From: Ifrita kowaldi
Taxonomy: Eukaryota; Chordata; Aves; Passeriformes; Cinclosomatidae
Reading direction: 5' to 3'
DNA: 64,000 nucleotides
Assembly: GCA_013398055.1 (NCBI GenBank)
Contig: VZRS01012043.1
Span: forward strand, 298,052 to 362,051
The translations under genes were made by a program, and so were the position numbers. A model generated the notes under the pieces. It saw only the letters and a list, made by a program, of their open reading frames with translations, was not told the DNA's origin and did not search any database. Position 1 is the first letter of the stretch. Each line of letters starts with the position of its first letter. Below, piece after piece: positions 11,032 to 22,334 of this stretch.

Positions 11032-12214
11032 TATCTGGAGGTCCCAAACCAATGCTCTGTGTGGATTTGTGTCTCTAATCTCCCCAGGCTGAGGATACTT
11101 GACCAAACTTTAATCCCTCCCTGAGCTCTCCCTTGGGGCTCAGCCTAGGCATTCACTGAACAACCTGCCCCAGGCTGCTCACCTGACTACGTGAGACAAC
11201 AAGGGCTACCAATTGAGTTGGGGTCAGGGAAGGAAGGAGAACTTGAGATAGACCTTCTGTGGAAATAAAAGTGGTTTTGTTGCTTCCAGAGTAAAAGTCT
11301 ACATGGTGTTTTATTCAACAAATATGTTTCAACCTGTAAAAATACACCTTAATGAGGTTTATGCACTTTAATTGAAGCTCTCATTAAATTACTTCTATGT
11401 TTCTTTTTACTGTTTTTTTTTTCTTCTTTGCCTTTTTATTTTCCATTTTCTTTTCCCTATATCCTGTTACAGCTTTTCTTAAAACTAATGACCCAGGCAT
11501 TCTCCTCCTGAGCTACAATAAATGAAAGGGAACAGATAAGAAAATCTCTACATCTCCCTTAGAGCCAGTGCGTCCTGCAGATATCTCCCAGTGGTTATCA
11601 TTAGCCCTAATGGAAAACAGCTGAGCCCCAGCACAGCCACACTGGTGTTCACCAAGCAGGTGCTTGTGCCTGAAAGGGAATGTATTTGCAAATATTCTTT
11701 CTGTGTTACAAGTGTCAGATATTTTGCCACGCAGACTAACTTTGGTGCCATAGGGATAAGCTAAACTCAAACTTCACTCCAGAAGGAAAACTTATCACTG
11801 GATGAGGAATTTTTTCTTCCCCTTAAAGAACATGTGTGATGTGTGCAGCCCTGATGGATGGATTTATTTATGTCTGACATCTCATACATAAACTAGTTAT
11901 CAAGGAAATATTAATACACGGGAAAGATACAAAGATAGCTCTAGGATGAAGCATACTCCATCCTTAAAAAGGCACCTAGCGTAGGTAGGATGATTCACAA
12001 TCTATGGTGCCTTCCTCTCTCCATTGATGGTATGAAAACTAAGGACATGACTCATGTGATCTCAAATGTCAGATTAGAGGAGAGAGGAACTGTTCCCCTA
12101 AAATACCTGTTTCCCCAGTGATGACTATAAAAGAAAAGAAGAGTTATGTTCTCAGGGATGGATATTCACTTTTGGTTAGATGAACCCCACCCTACTTATC
12201 TAAATATGTGATTC
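11032..12214. other. non-coding, nothing recognised
   Basis: Unique AT-rich sequence. The stretch 11110-11290 is less AT-rich and contains an AATAAA near 11265, but no LTR termini or exon structure could be fixed. Minus-strand open frames at 10816-11106 and 11513-11770 have no recognisable domain and overlap each other in different frames, as expected for non-coding DNA. Confidence 0.6.
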
Positions 12215-12298
12215 CTGGGTTTCTTGAGCAAGGCCAGGAGTTGAACTTGATGATCCTGGTGGCTCCTTTCCCACTCAGAATATTCTGTGATTCTATGA
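12215..12298 (+). mobile_element. CR1 LINE 3' tail, sense
   Basis: The sequence shows the CR1 3' UTR: GGCCAGGAGTTGAACTTGAT, then TGATCCTGGTGGCTCCTTTC, then ACTCAGAATATTCTGTGATT, ending in the ATTCTATGA octamer repeat at about 12297. Only about 84 bp remains, so it is a heavily 5'-truncated insertion. CR1 normally leaves no long target-site duplication, and none is seen. Confidence 0.85.
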
Positions 12299-12502
12299 AA
12301 TTTTATGGGGCTAAAGTTATATAAAGTCAATTCATTTGAGATTATTGTTCACCAAGAATACATTAAATTCCAGTTGCAACAAAGTTTCTTCTTTGCTTTT
12401 GGACTATTTTTGGTCTTTTTATGCACACTACATATCATATTAGCTCCTTATCCTTTATATGGTTTTGAGTCACAATCCCTACATGAAATATCAGTACAGT
12501 CA

Positions 12503-12640
12503 CGTTGGGTGAGACCAGAAGTCCTGTCTGGAGCAATGACCGAGAGAATATCCCTTCTAGAAGAGCATGAGAACCTGAAAACAGCTTCGTCACCTGTTAG
12601 AGTCCCACAGCCAAATAGTTGTAGCTCGGGCACTTTAGGA
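12503..12640. repeat. ancient amniote repeat (CR1/LINE-like)
   Basis: The run GTTGGGTGAGACCAGAAGTC, followed by CCTGTCTGGAGCAATGACC and AGAGCATGAGAACCTGAAAA, is collinear with a repeat well known from turtles and crocodilians (GGGTCAGACCAAAGGTCC... then AGTGGCCA... then AGCATAAGAACAGG). It is diverged but the order is kept. The longest open frame in the window (12305-12715, + strand) overlaps it, which argues that this frame is not a gene. Confidence 0.55.
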
Positions 12641-13784
12641 GTTGGGTTTTATTTCCAAATAAATTTCAGGCCTTGCTGGAGGTCAAGGTTTAACTTTGAG
12701 CTGGATCTCCATTAAAAGGCAATTTTCTCTGACTGAGATATATATATAGATACGTGCTCCTTTTCCATGGGTGTCAGAAAGTCACTGGATGCACAGGTTA
12801 CACCATGTGTGCCAGAAGGGAGCCTGTGACAGGGAAAAGAGCAGTGCCACATTTGTGCTAACCTGATGGGTTGGGTATCTGAATTTGATCAGGTCAGCAT
12901 GCTGGAGGATCAGACAGACCTAAACTTTGTGCAATACTTCATCGCGAGCACATAGTGCTTTAAAGCTCAGGAAGTCATTAAACTCCAAGCTGACACAGGG
13001 AATGCCTAGTGGGATTAACCTTCAAAAACTAATTACCAAGGAGATCAACAGAAGGCAGCCTGCATCACCACTGTTGTGACAGCCTACCAGAGGAGTGAGC
13101 GGCATCAGAAAATGTTGAATAAAAAATCTGCTTCACTGCAGATCCTTTTCCTATGTAGGCAGAATTTTCCAAATGATTACCAATGACAGACCAATGGAAA
13201 TCAGGTTTCTAATTACAGATAGGGGTCTGAGTACAATTGCTATGATTATTATTTTTATTTTATCCTTTTTCCTGTAGTTTATAGGAAAGGTTTTGAATGA
13301 AGTATTACACTAGCAACTACGAAGGATCAGCTCCCATGTTAAATAAAAGGAGTGGGCCTGCCTCACCTCATTGAGACACCCACTGAGAAAATCACCCAGA
13401 ACTTTCGGTGATGATTAATGAAGAGATAAAGACATGATGAGTATCTGATCTGTCTGAATCATCTAAGACCAATAGCACCTTCAAAATGCATGCCTTTCCC
13501 CCCCCCACTCTATCTCTCTTGAATATTAAAAGAGCTTATGGTGGCTGCCTGGAACATACAGTATGGGTTTTAAATGTAGCAAGGTGAATTCCAACTGCAC
13601 ACCAAACACACTGCACAAATAAATGCTGAGCTTGTGCAAGGGGCAGTACCCCAGCAGCTGCCAACCCCAAACCAATACAGACTAATATTACCTGGAAATC
13701 TGTTAATTGCTCCTCAGATTTCATGTCCCTTGGATGAACCTGATCTCAGGCGGCGTGACAAAAAGCCAGGCAGCAAATTTTGTT
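12641..13784. other. non-coding, nothing recognised
   Basis: AT-rich sequence with no supported exon. A short poly-C run at about 13498-13506 and AT-rich stretches near 13230-13270 are the only low-complexity features. Confidence 0.6.
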
Positions 13785-13932
13785 ACACACACATATATAG
13801 ACATGTAGATTGTGTGTATGTGTGTACACCTATGTATAACAGGACAGTATTAAAGATATCATATTACCCATTATTTTATATATAATAATATATTTTTGCA
13901 TTTATTGTATGTGTGTGTGTGTGTGTGAGTGT
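13785..13932. repeat. compound CA/TG and TA microsatellite region
   Basis: Interrupted CA/TA and TG runs occur at 13785-13835. They are followed by a TA-rich stretch (13870-13895) and a purer (GT)n run at about 13909-13927 ending in GAGTGTAT. This is a typical polymorphic dinucleotide microsatellite. Confidence 0.85.
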
Positions 13933-16900
13933 ATAGACAGAGATGTCACATCACCATGAACTTACTCCAGTTTCTGGACACACAAACTTTTTTAGACTTA
14001 GGAAAGTAAAAAAAATCCTAAAGAAACAAAGACTGGTTTTCCCAATTTTCTGCAAATGCTATAACGTTAACAATCTCTCTTGAATACCAAGCATGCTAAA
14101 GTTTGAACAAAACATTGGAAAGCAGAAATCCCAAAGTTCATATAGGCAAAAGTAAAGAATTCCGGTAAACTCAGAACTCTGCGCAGTCTTGCAAGCTTGA
14201 CATGTTTGCAAAAGCTACCATCTAGTTGATGCTGTGATCAGAATTCTGGGAACACATGTTAGTTATATAAATATTTTTAAATCAATCTGATTATAGCACT
14301 AGTTCAGACCATGCCCTGACTTAAAGAAATCCTCAGGGAGGACTCAAAACAAATTAGTGCACTTAATTACCTTTCTGAAGTTCCCAAATAAAATAAATGT
14401 CTATTGAATTTCGCCCCTCAGTTTAAGTCTAAATTCACAAATGCTATTACATTTTAATTAAAGTGAATTCATTTTTCCATTTGGTGGTTATTCTATCTTG
14501 GTTTTTTTTTCATTTTTTTGTTATTATTCTTACAATTTAATAAAGATGCTAATTGGGGATTAGTTTGTAATAACAGCTGACAGGCCCCGAGGATCCATTC
14601 TTCTCTCTAACAGTCTATGGATGCAGAGCAATCCATAAGGCAGCATGGGGGAACCCGTCTGTTACCAGGAGTGATCCTCTTCATTCACACCCAGAGACTG
14701 CGCACTGCAGGGATCTTGCTCTGGTGAGAGATTCCTCTGCCTTAGACCCTGCACACTACTGCCTTTCAGATGTTGCTTGAGCCCAGGCAGAATAAGGAGA
14801 ATTTAGCTTTTACACGATATATTTACATGACTGACAGGGACAGCTTGTGTTCTGAGCTGTCTGGAGATGAATCAGCTTTGGAACAGGAGCACGGTATTTG
14901 ATTGAACACTGAGAGCCTTCAAAACGTTAATAAGGCCATTGCACAGTATCTGGATAAGAGCAAAGGGATTTGTCTATTTGAGGTTATTTAGCTTGACATT
15001 TCTAACATTGGAAAGATGACGTTCAGTGGTGTTGGTTTATTCATTTGCAAAACCCCTTAGATAATTCAATATTGGGTAAAGACTGTGAAAGGGAATCTTA
15101 TATCCTCTCACAATGTGAAGTCACCAAAACTCAAACCACTGAAGATCAGGCAAGTCGGAATGGAGATATTCAAGTAACTCTTCTGACCCTAAAACAGCAA
15201 AGATCTTTATACGTCATATTAATTCATCATTTTGTTTGGTATTGTATTAAAGGGACAGGTTAGGTTATTCTCCAGGTCTGTATAAAAATAGGAGTTCTAT
15301 TTGTCAATGTTTACTTACATAGTCCAGCTGGAGAAAAAAGCATAATCTCAGAAAATCTTTGACCTAAATTACATGATCTTCTTACCAAACCCTTCCCTGA
15401 AGAGATGAAGCAATATAGTATCTCCAGGAAATCTTACAGAATTTATGAATTTTGGTTAAATTTATGAAAAGCAAACCACCATTAAACAGAATGATATTTA
15501 TAGTTTGAGCTCCCTGACAGACCAGTGCATTGTAAGCTCACCTATGAGTTGAAAATACAAACTCTCTTCTTGCCAGCTGTCTGCCCGTTGGGGGTTATCT
15601 TGAGTCTTGTGAAAATATTATATCCTCAGTGCGGCAAAGGTCTTTGAAGTTTAACTGAGCACAGATGTTTTCCTTAGGCTTTAATTGAAAGCAGTGACAA
15701 CCGAGCTCTTTCTACAGTGTGACCCATGTTTTAAAAGAGATTTCTTCAAATAGGATAGGACTGAACTGTAAACTTGTTTTCTCTTCCAAAACTCTATCCT
15801 TAAATGTTTAAAAAGAAGGAGATTAATATAAAACATTAGTATAAGACATAAGACATAAGCATATATCAGATCGTATATCAAGAGGAAGAAATCGAGAAAT
15901 AAATAAGAAATATTTCATTCTTTAATACTTTTCTTACCCTGAGCATTTGAAAAAGATATCTTTCAGCAACAATGAAACTGAGTTAATCTGGATTTCATTA
16001 AGTTTTTAATGTGGAATTTGTTATGCTGACTTTTAATTAAGATGCAGTGTCCATGGTATAATGTAATGAGTTAATGGAACTCTTAACCCCGGAAAATTTG
16101 AAGACAAATATATTTGACAAGATTTCTCTTTTTTTTTTTTTTAAATTAAAGTGTTTTGTTGAAATCTTGGTTGATAACCGTGGAAAAGGTAATGAGCTAA
16201 ATTTAAATACTTGTATGTACAAGTCAGGCAGACCCTTACTCTCAAATTGTCCCGTTGATTCCTGCTTCACTTGGGACAATATTTGAAACACAGTACAGAG
16301 ACTTTCTGATACGATTTAAGGAAAGTAAATATGCTGAGGAAATGTTGAAACTGATTCGGTAAGAAAGGAGTCAGTGGCATAATCTGGACTTAGCTGTGTA
16401 CTATAGAAGTAGTTTTTGAAAAAGACTTAAGACTTTGTGCCCTTGGAGAATGCCATTGCAGTAAGCCATAGCTATGTGAAACAAAAAGAGGACATATGTG
16501 TTTTCATGTGGACTAAATAAACTCCTCACATGGTTTGAGAACTCACGTGAGAGGCACTAGAGTCAGGTACTGGTAGGAAGCCCTGCAGGAAAGGACCTTC
16601 CAGGTGTCCCAGCACAGCACAGCATCTGCCTTCTGGTGGTACCAGCTACACCCACACCACTGATTCTGTGCTCCCGTCCAATCTGGGGTTACAAATCCCT
16701 AAAGATGGAGATAGCTCAGCTTCTCAGGCAATCTCTTCTGATGTTTAACTGGCTGTTCCTATCCCAGCTAAGCCAAGCTTGCTGAGACCAGGAACACAAG
16801 ACTGTGTAATGCAGAAGTGCATGAGTGCCTGTAAGCATCTGCAATGCTCACAGCTCCACGTGCAGCAAAGAAGATGTTCCCCCTGTATGTTGTTGGACCT

Positions 16901-18130
16901 CTCTGAGACTCAGTGCCTGCTGTGGCATTGGTGGAGAAGGCTGGTGAGTCATTCCAGCCACCTATAATCCAGCAGAGCTGTGAATCTATTTCTGCACACA
17001 GTCAGCAGATGGGAGAATTCACAAAAGCTAAATTTGGCAGACATTACTGGAAGTCTCGGTACGGCCCTCAGTCAATTAGGTAACCCAGCCTTATGAACAG
17101 AAGTGACTAAGGGCCATTAGCTTATGAGAACCAAAGAAAGGCAACTTCTTAACCCCAGAGGCACAACAACTCTATACAGGTTTCAAAATTGGTTTGTCTG
17201 AAGTAAGTAATCAAGAAAAGCAAGAAGTGATTTACTGAGGGGTTTAAAATAGAACAGGTTGGCCAACAACAATAGCTTTGCTCTCCAGAGCACCTTGTGC
17301 CCACACTGTACCTAAAACAAGCTTTGCATAAAAGAGGAGAGTTCACTTCCACATGATTACAGTTATAGGGTCCCTGGAGGGAAAAGAACAAGCACAGAGA
17401 GAAGGCTTTTCATCATCATTTATAAAGACTTTAGGGGACTGTTTAAAATGGTGAAATGCTGCATACCTTCATTTTACAACACTTTGAGGTACAGACCTTT
17501 GCAGAATACACTCTTTAACTGTTCGGGATCATGACTGGTTAGGGTCTTTCCATTTAGCAACCTGCCTTATTTCAAAACCCTTCATATTTTCCCATTACCA
17601 TACTAATAGCATTTTTTAAAAAAATTTTAACTTTCCCTAATTAAAGTAGCAAAAAGCCATGAATGCAAACATATTTAAAATGCAAAATAATTTTTCAAGT
17701 AAATCTGAAAAGTACAATGCTGGTTCCTCTATTTAAATGGTAAATTGAAAATTAATACTTACGCAGACTAAATCAACTCATCTAATCATGGAATAAAAGG
17801 TAATTAAGTGGACCTGTCAAATGAGAGTTAGAGCTAAATACAGCAACCCTTGATCCTGAAGAGTAAATCTTGACTTGTGTGATTAGTTGCTTTGCTTTAC
17901 TCAGGGAAAGGACTTGCTGCATCACACCCAGAAATTACTGCTTGATCCTGGAATTTGGACTGAATCTGTGCATCTCTGCAGCTCTGTGATAGATGTAGAA
18001 ATGTGTATGCAAGTATCTCTTGAATCAGGCGAAACCCAAAATTAAAGTCATATATTCTATTTAGTGTCCAAATGAAAATCTCTGATTATTTGAATATGAT
18101 ATTACTTGCCTCTGGCATGAACAATGACAC

Positions 18131-18156
18131 ATTGAATTTCAACATGGAAATTCAAT
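18131..18156. repeat. 10-bp perfect inverted repeat
   Basis: ATTGAATTTC at 18131-18140 pairs with GAAATTCAAT at 18147-18156 across a 6-nt loop. It is AT-rich and short, and may be chance. Confidence 0.7.
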
Positions 18157-18353
18157 TCTTTTGCATTTTCTGTTGTTTTCTCATTCTATCTTTGCTTCAG
18201 CTATATCAGCTGTACAAAAAAGGGTCGCTGGGGATGCACTCTCTGGATTGGGTGCTGTATTTTTGAGACTGTTGTCAGTTATAAGGAGTTTGGAAACACA
18301 TATTTCATTCCAGTTTGAGTCACTGACCTCACAGAGATCTCTGTGTGATTGTA

Positions 18354-18382
18354 CTGTGTGAATCCATTTGGATTTCACACAG
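18354..18382. repeat. 12-bp inverted repeat with one bulge
   Basis: CTGTGTGAATCC at 18354-18365 pairs with GGATTTCACACAG at 18370-18382 across a 4-nt ATTT loop, with one extra T in the right arm. It is a compact hairpin, with no flanking precursor-like stem visible. Confidence 0.7.
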
Positions 18383-19660
18383 GTAAAATCAGTTGATCTA
18401 GGATTAAGGAATTTGAAGGAATCCTTCTAGTTTTCAACCTGCTTCTCCTGCTGTCTTGAAGAATCCATACTGCACTGTCCAGGGGTAAATGCTGATAAGG
18501 TTATATAGGCTCCAAAGTTCATTTGGCTCCAAGAATTTTTCCATTTAGACATCTACCCTAAACTAATCCTGCAGGAGCCCTCAACAGCCAATGAAGAGGA
18601 AAAGCACATGTACGTTATTTTCATTTACCTCTCTTTATCTCTCAGCTTAGGGCAACATGAAGCATTTCTCTCCTGAGGCCATATAGAGCCCTTATGCTGA
18701 ACCTTAGCATTATCTTCCAGTGAATTTCCAATGGTTTGACGGTTAAAATCAGGTACCATTACCCTAGGTAGGAACACTATTCAGTACCCTCATAAAGATG
18801 TAACAGAATATTCAGACTGTACAAAATTTTTGGATTAATATTTAAAATGACACCTTATGATCTCTCCTGGTGGAGAACAGGGAACTGGAGAAAACACACT
18901 GCAAATAGGGAAAAGGTTGAAGAGGTCAATCTTCTTCTCTATGTAAATCATACAGTGCACATCCAGTGCATGAATTTTTCCTCCCACTTCCCTGAAATGC
19001 AACAATCAATTATCCTGTAAGAGAAATATGACTTAAAATGAGACTCCCATCAAATATTTTTTTTTTCCAGGAAAGGTAATTCTGCTAAAGGTTTATTTAC
19101 TGGTATTCACACACTTAAGTTCAAATGTCTGTCTTGACAATAGAAGGAAAGATATAAGTTTCCTGACACTATAATTCTCTTCCAGTGCATCTGTGGACTT
19201 CAAGGGGTCTATGTTCATAGGAATATATAGAAAATGTATAGGGAAATCACACCTTCTGAGTATTTCACTTGAACTGCGATTCTCTGTTAGAAAATGTGGC
19301 TTGTGTATTCACAGATGTGGACATCAGTACATTTTGCTGACCTCCAAAAGTTAGTGTTAGACAAAAAACCAGCATTTGCCCCATTTTCTTAAATTTCTCT
19401 GTAAGAAAAAGGGACACTCTATACATGGTGTGTGTGCTTGTTTTATAAATTTATTTTTGTGTGTATTCATAGTAGGCATAGAAACTTCTTAGATAGACTT
19501 CTTATCTTTTTTCTAAACTTTTGCTATTTTCATTTTTTCCTATTAAAGGCTTTTTAAATTTTTTTTTTTTGTATTTTGATGAAGTTGATGGGCATAATGG
19601 GGCTTTGAAAGGGAAATGTTTTTTCCCGCTGAAATTTCTTAATGAAAATTTTAGGTTCCA

Positions 19661-19733
19661 GACAGAGACTGGACCAAATAACCCCCTGATGTTCCTGCCA
19701 TCTTGACTTTTTATGTGACTCCGTGATTCTAGA
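19661..19733 (+). mobile_element. decayed CR1 LINE 3' tail, sense
   Basis: GACTGGACCAAATAACCCCC, then TGATGTTCCTGCCATCTTGA, then GTGACTCCGTGATTCTAGAT follow the CR1 3' UTR order (GGACTAGATGACC, GGTCCCTTCCAACC, ATTCTATGATTCT). More diverged than the copy at 12215, so it is an older insertion. Confidence 0.6.
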
Positions 19734-19889
19734 TCTTAAAAAATAGAACACCAAGTTTAACCAAACTGATTTGCTTAAGCCAGTATAAGGAAGATTTACC
19801 TGAGCTAAAAGAAAATTAGATCTCACTCAGATTGGGTTCATAAAAGCACCTCTGCTTCTGAAGAAGAAAAGGAAGGGGAAAAAAACAGT

Positions 19890-20030
19890 CTGCAATCCAG
19901 GAGCTCCAGTTTAATTCTTTGTTTCCCTTTTCACTTCTTCTATGACTTAAATACCTTTCTCTGTGTTTCAGATTTCTGTAAATAAAATACTAAAAATTGT
20001 CACTATGTCTAGTGTGATGTGAGGGGAAAA
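19890..20030 (+). repeat. MIR-like ancient SINE fragment
   Basis: A GAGCTCCAGTTTAATTC start, then ACTTCTTCTATGACTTAAAT, CTTTCTCTGTGTTTCAGATT and TCTGTAAATAAAATACTAAA match the MIR core in order (CTGTGTGACCTTGGGCAAG, CTCTCTGTGCCTCAGTTTC, TCTGTAAAATGGGGATAAT). It is diverged, and the ends are approximate. Confidence 0.5.
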
Positions 20031-21562
20031 CCATAAAATCTTCTTAGAAACCACGATTATGCAAACCATGTATTTTTGCCACAGATAAAAGCCAAGATAC
20101 ATTAGTATATCTCTCTATATAAACACATACCTTTATTTCCAGTGCTGTAAAATATTTAATGTGGTTGAAAGTTGGAAAGGGACCGCTTCCCAACAGGGCA
20201 CAAAAAGGCAACAATAGAACTTATGGCAAACAAAATGTTCCATGCTGGAGAATATGACATTATTTTCTGAAAATTATGCTGGTGAGAACCTGAGAGACAA
20301 CAGGTTTGTGGCAAGAGGAGATGCCTCCAACTGGCTCCACTTCATGCCTAAATTGCAATGAGGTTCTAACCTGGCATGCTGAAATGAACAGCTCTCAAAG
20401 AGTACAATATATTCTTGACACAGCTCTGCCTCCCAACATTTTAAAGCTCAATCTGAAAGTCTGAGGCAGACAAATTCTACACACCAAAAAAGGCCTGACT
20501 CAGACTGGGAAGAAATAACTTGGCTCTAAGAAATCAGATCAACTAAAAAATTGCATTTTTATGGTTTCTTAGCACATCTGGTTTGAAGGCACAAGTTACC
20601 TAAAAGATTTATTGGTGTGATAAATACAGATCTTTACTACCCAGCCAATAATTTGAAACCTGCAGACTCAACTGGAAGAGAATGTGAAAGGCCATAAAAT
20701 AGCAAACCAGATAAGGTTCCACAGTATTCCGAATCATAGATGCAAAATAGCCTTTAAAAAGTTATGTCAGTCCATTTCCACCTGAGCTCTTGCTACCTGC
20801 ATGAAGATCTCCCCACATAGGCATAAAAGTTTCTGTTTGAAATTAATTTTTCATTTTAAAAAATGCTGACATCACAACTCTCATTTCTGTTGGTAGGAGG
20901 TGTTGGTGTTATGTCTCTTCGAAAATTAGGCCACTTATTTTAGGCACATAAATATATGGCCCAGGCTTCTCTGTGCCACTCTGTAGAGGCAAAGCAGCCA
21001 CATACTTGTCTTAGGTGGTCAATTAGGATGAGAAACTGGTTAGACGCAAAAGCAGCACTTGTGAAATTAACCTGCTATAATTTTTTTTTCTTCTGATGTG
21101 CTATAAAATGCTTGATAGGTGTGCTAGATTTATCACCAAAATATCTAGAGTTGGGGAAATGATCCAAAAATCTTAAAGCTCTGGACTGAGATAAGTAGCC
21201 TGTCATAACAGATTTAGCAAGTGATCATGCAAACCGTAGGAAAAATACTCAGTGGCATAGAAAGAATGTCCTATTTACAGAAATGCTGTGTTACTTGCTT
21301 TTGGTGGAAATCAGAAGATTCAATGCCTTTGGGGTCTATTAAGCAAAGCCTTTAAGTGCAGCTGCATTGCCAGCTCTCACTGCTTTACTGATATTGTAAG
21401 GATATTTGTTGCTTTGTAGAAGCACCTGGGTTAGTTTGAGTACTGGGAAATTTTTCTTTTGCAGGAAAAATGCAAACTTCTCACCAGCACTATTGCAGAA
21501 AGAAACTTGAAACAGTGACCTAAGTCAAATATAATCGATCCAAAAGACGTGTGCATATATTT
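20031..21562. other. non-coding, one weak repeat trace
   Basis: No gene is seen. At about 20727-20790 a GAATCATAGATGCAAAATAG run resembles the start of an antisense CR1 3' end, but too little follows to be sure. The rest is unremarkable. Confidence 0.5.
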
Positions 21563-21624
21563 GTACACACACACACATATATATATACACATATATATAT
21601 ATATATATATATATTTACACACAT
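21563..21624. repeat. (CA)n/(TA)n microsatellite
   Basis: A (CA)n run is followed by (TA)n, a short CA interruption and a longer (TA)n tract. The minus-strand frames rich in Tyr-Ile here (such as 21431-21628) are translations of this simple repeat and not proteins. Confidence 0.95.
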
Positions 21625-22320
21625 GCATATGCTAACGATATCAGGAGAATCATGATTCAGGATAGGACCATGATTAAGATGTTTAAACAGGATTGTTTCA
21701 TTGAATCCAGACTGAAGAGCCACAACTGGCAGACACACCTACTAACTTAGACATGAACTTTCCCTAATTAGGCAGCAAAACCCGGCTGGTTTTTTTAAAT
21801 TGCCTTTTTTTTCTATTTTTTTTTTCAGGGGTAGGAAGAGATTTGTAAAGAGATTTCTGCCTTCTAATGAGCACAAAGGGGTTTTTAAGGAGGTAGATGT
21901 GGGGGTGTTCTTATGGAGAACGTGTTTCCTGTCATTTCTCTTGAAAGCAAGACCAAGGCTCAGTAACAAAGTTTGCATCTCATTTGGCCACAATATGGAT
22001 ATCCATAGCAGGATCTCTGTTTCACTAGAAATAGACATGAATGAAAGAAGTGGCATTTTGTGCATTTTTTGGCCTGAAATGCATTAAATCTGGCTACGGA
22101 AGCTACAATTACCGCTTCTGCTATTACACAGTTACAATTATTGAGGGACTTTGCCATATGTCTTTGTAGCAGCAGAAATATGAAAACCTTGGCATAAAAA
22201 ATGCAATGTATAAGATAATTTAAAGCATTTAAAGGCTTCTCATAATAGGTGTTTCTGGTATTTTGTAGTAGACCAAAAGCAGATTTCAGTGCCATTTCGG
22301 CTATTAATATGTTGTGTATC

Positions 22321-22334
22321 GTTCCCATGGAAAC
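22321..22334. promoter_or_regulatory. possible RFX X-box-like palindrome
   Basis: GTTCCCATGGAAAC is close to the RFX X-box (GTTGCCATGGCAAC), with two mismatches, and lies inside an AT-rich block with many ATTA cores. Such motifs occur by chance in 64 kb, so this is suggestive only. Confidence 0.25.

Larger units (their letters stand above)
13933..19660. other. non-coding, no gene seen
   Basis: About 5.7 kb with only short, overlapping open frames lacking any known domain. The block at 14290-14700 has features of a conserved non-coding element (dense TAAT/ATTA motifs and balanced complexity), but this is inference. Two short hairpins near 18.1-18.4 kb are listed separately. No transposon was recognised. 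Confidence 0.6.

Noticed and set aside
11110..11330. Possible LTR with AATAAA
   Set aside because: No termini, flanking duplication or U5-like order could be fixed.
20727..20870. Possible antisense CR1 3' end
   Set aside because: Only the first about 20 bp resemble CR1, so it is noted only as a weak trace.
21431..21738. Tyr/Ile/Cys-rich minus-strand peptides
   Set aside because: They are translations of the CA/TA microsatellite.
21960..22328. 122-codon minus-strand frame
   Set aside because: No known domain, no start context or splice structure, and it overlaps a different frame on the same strand.
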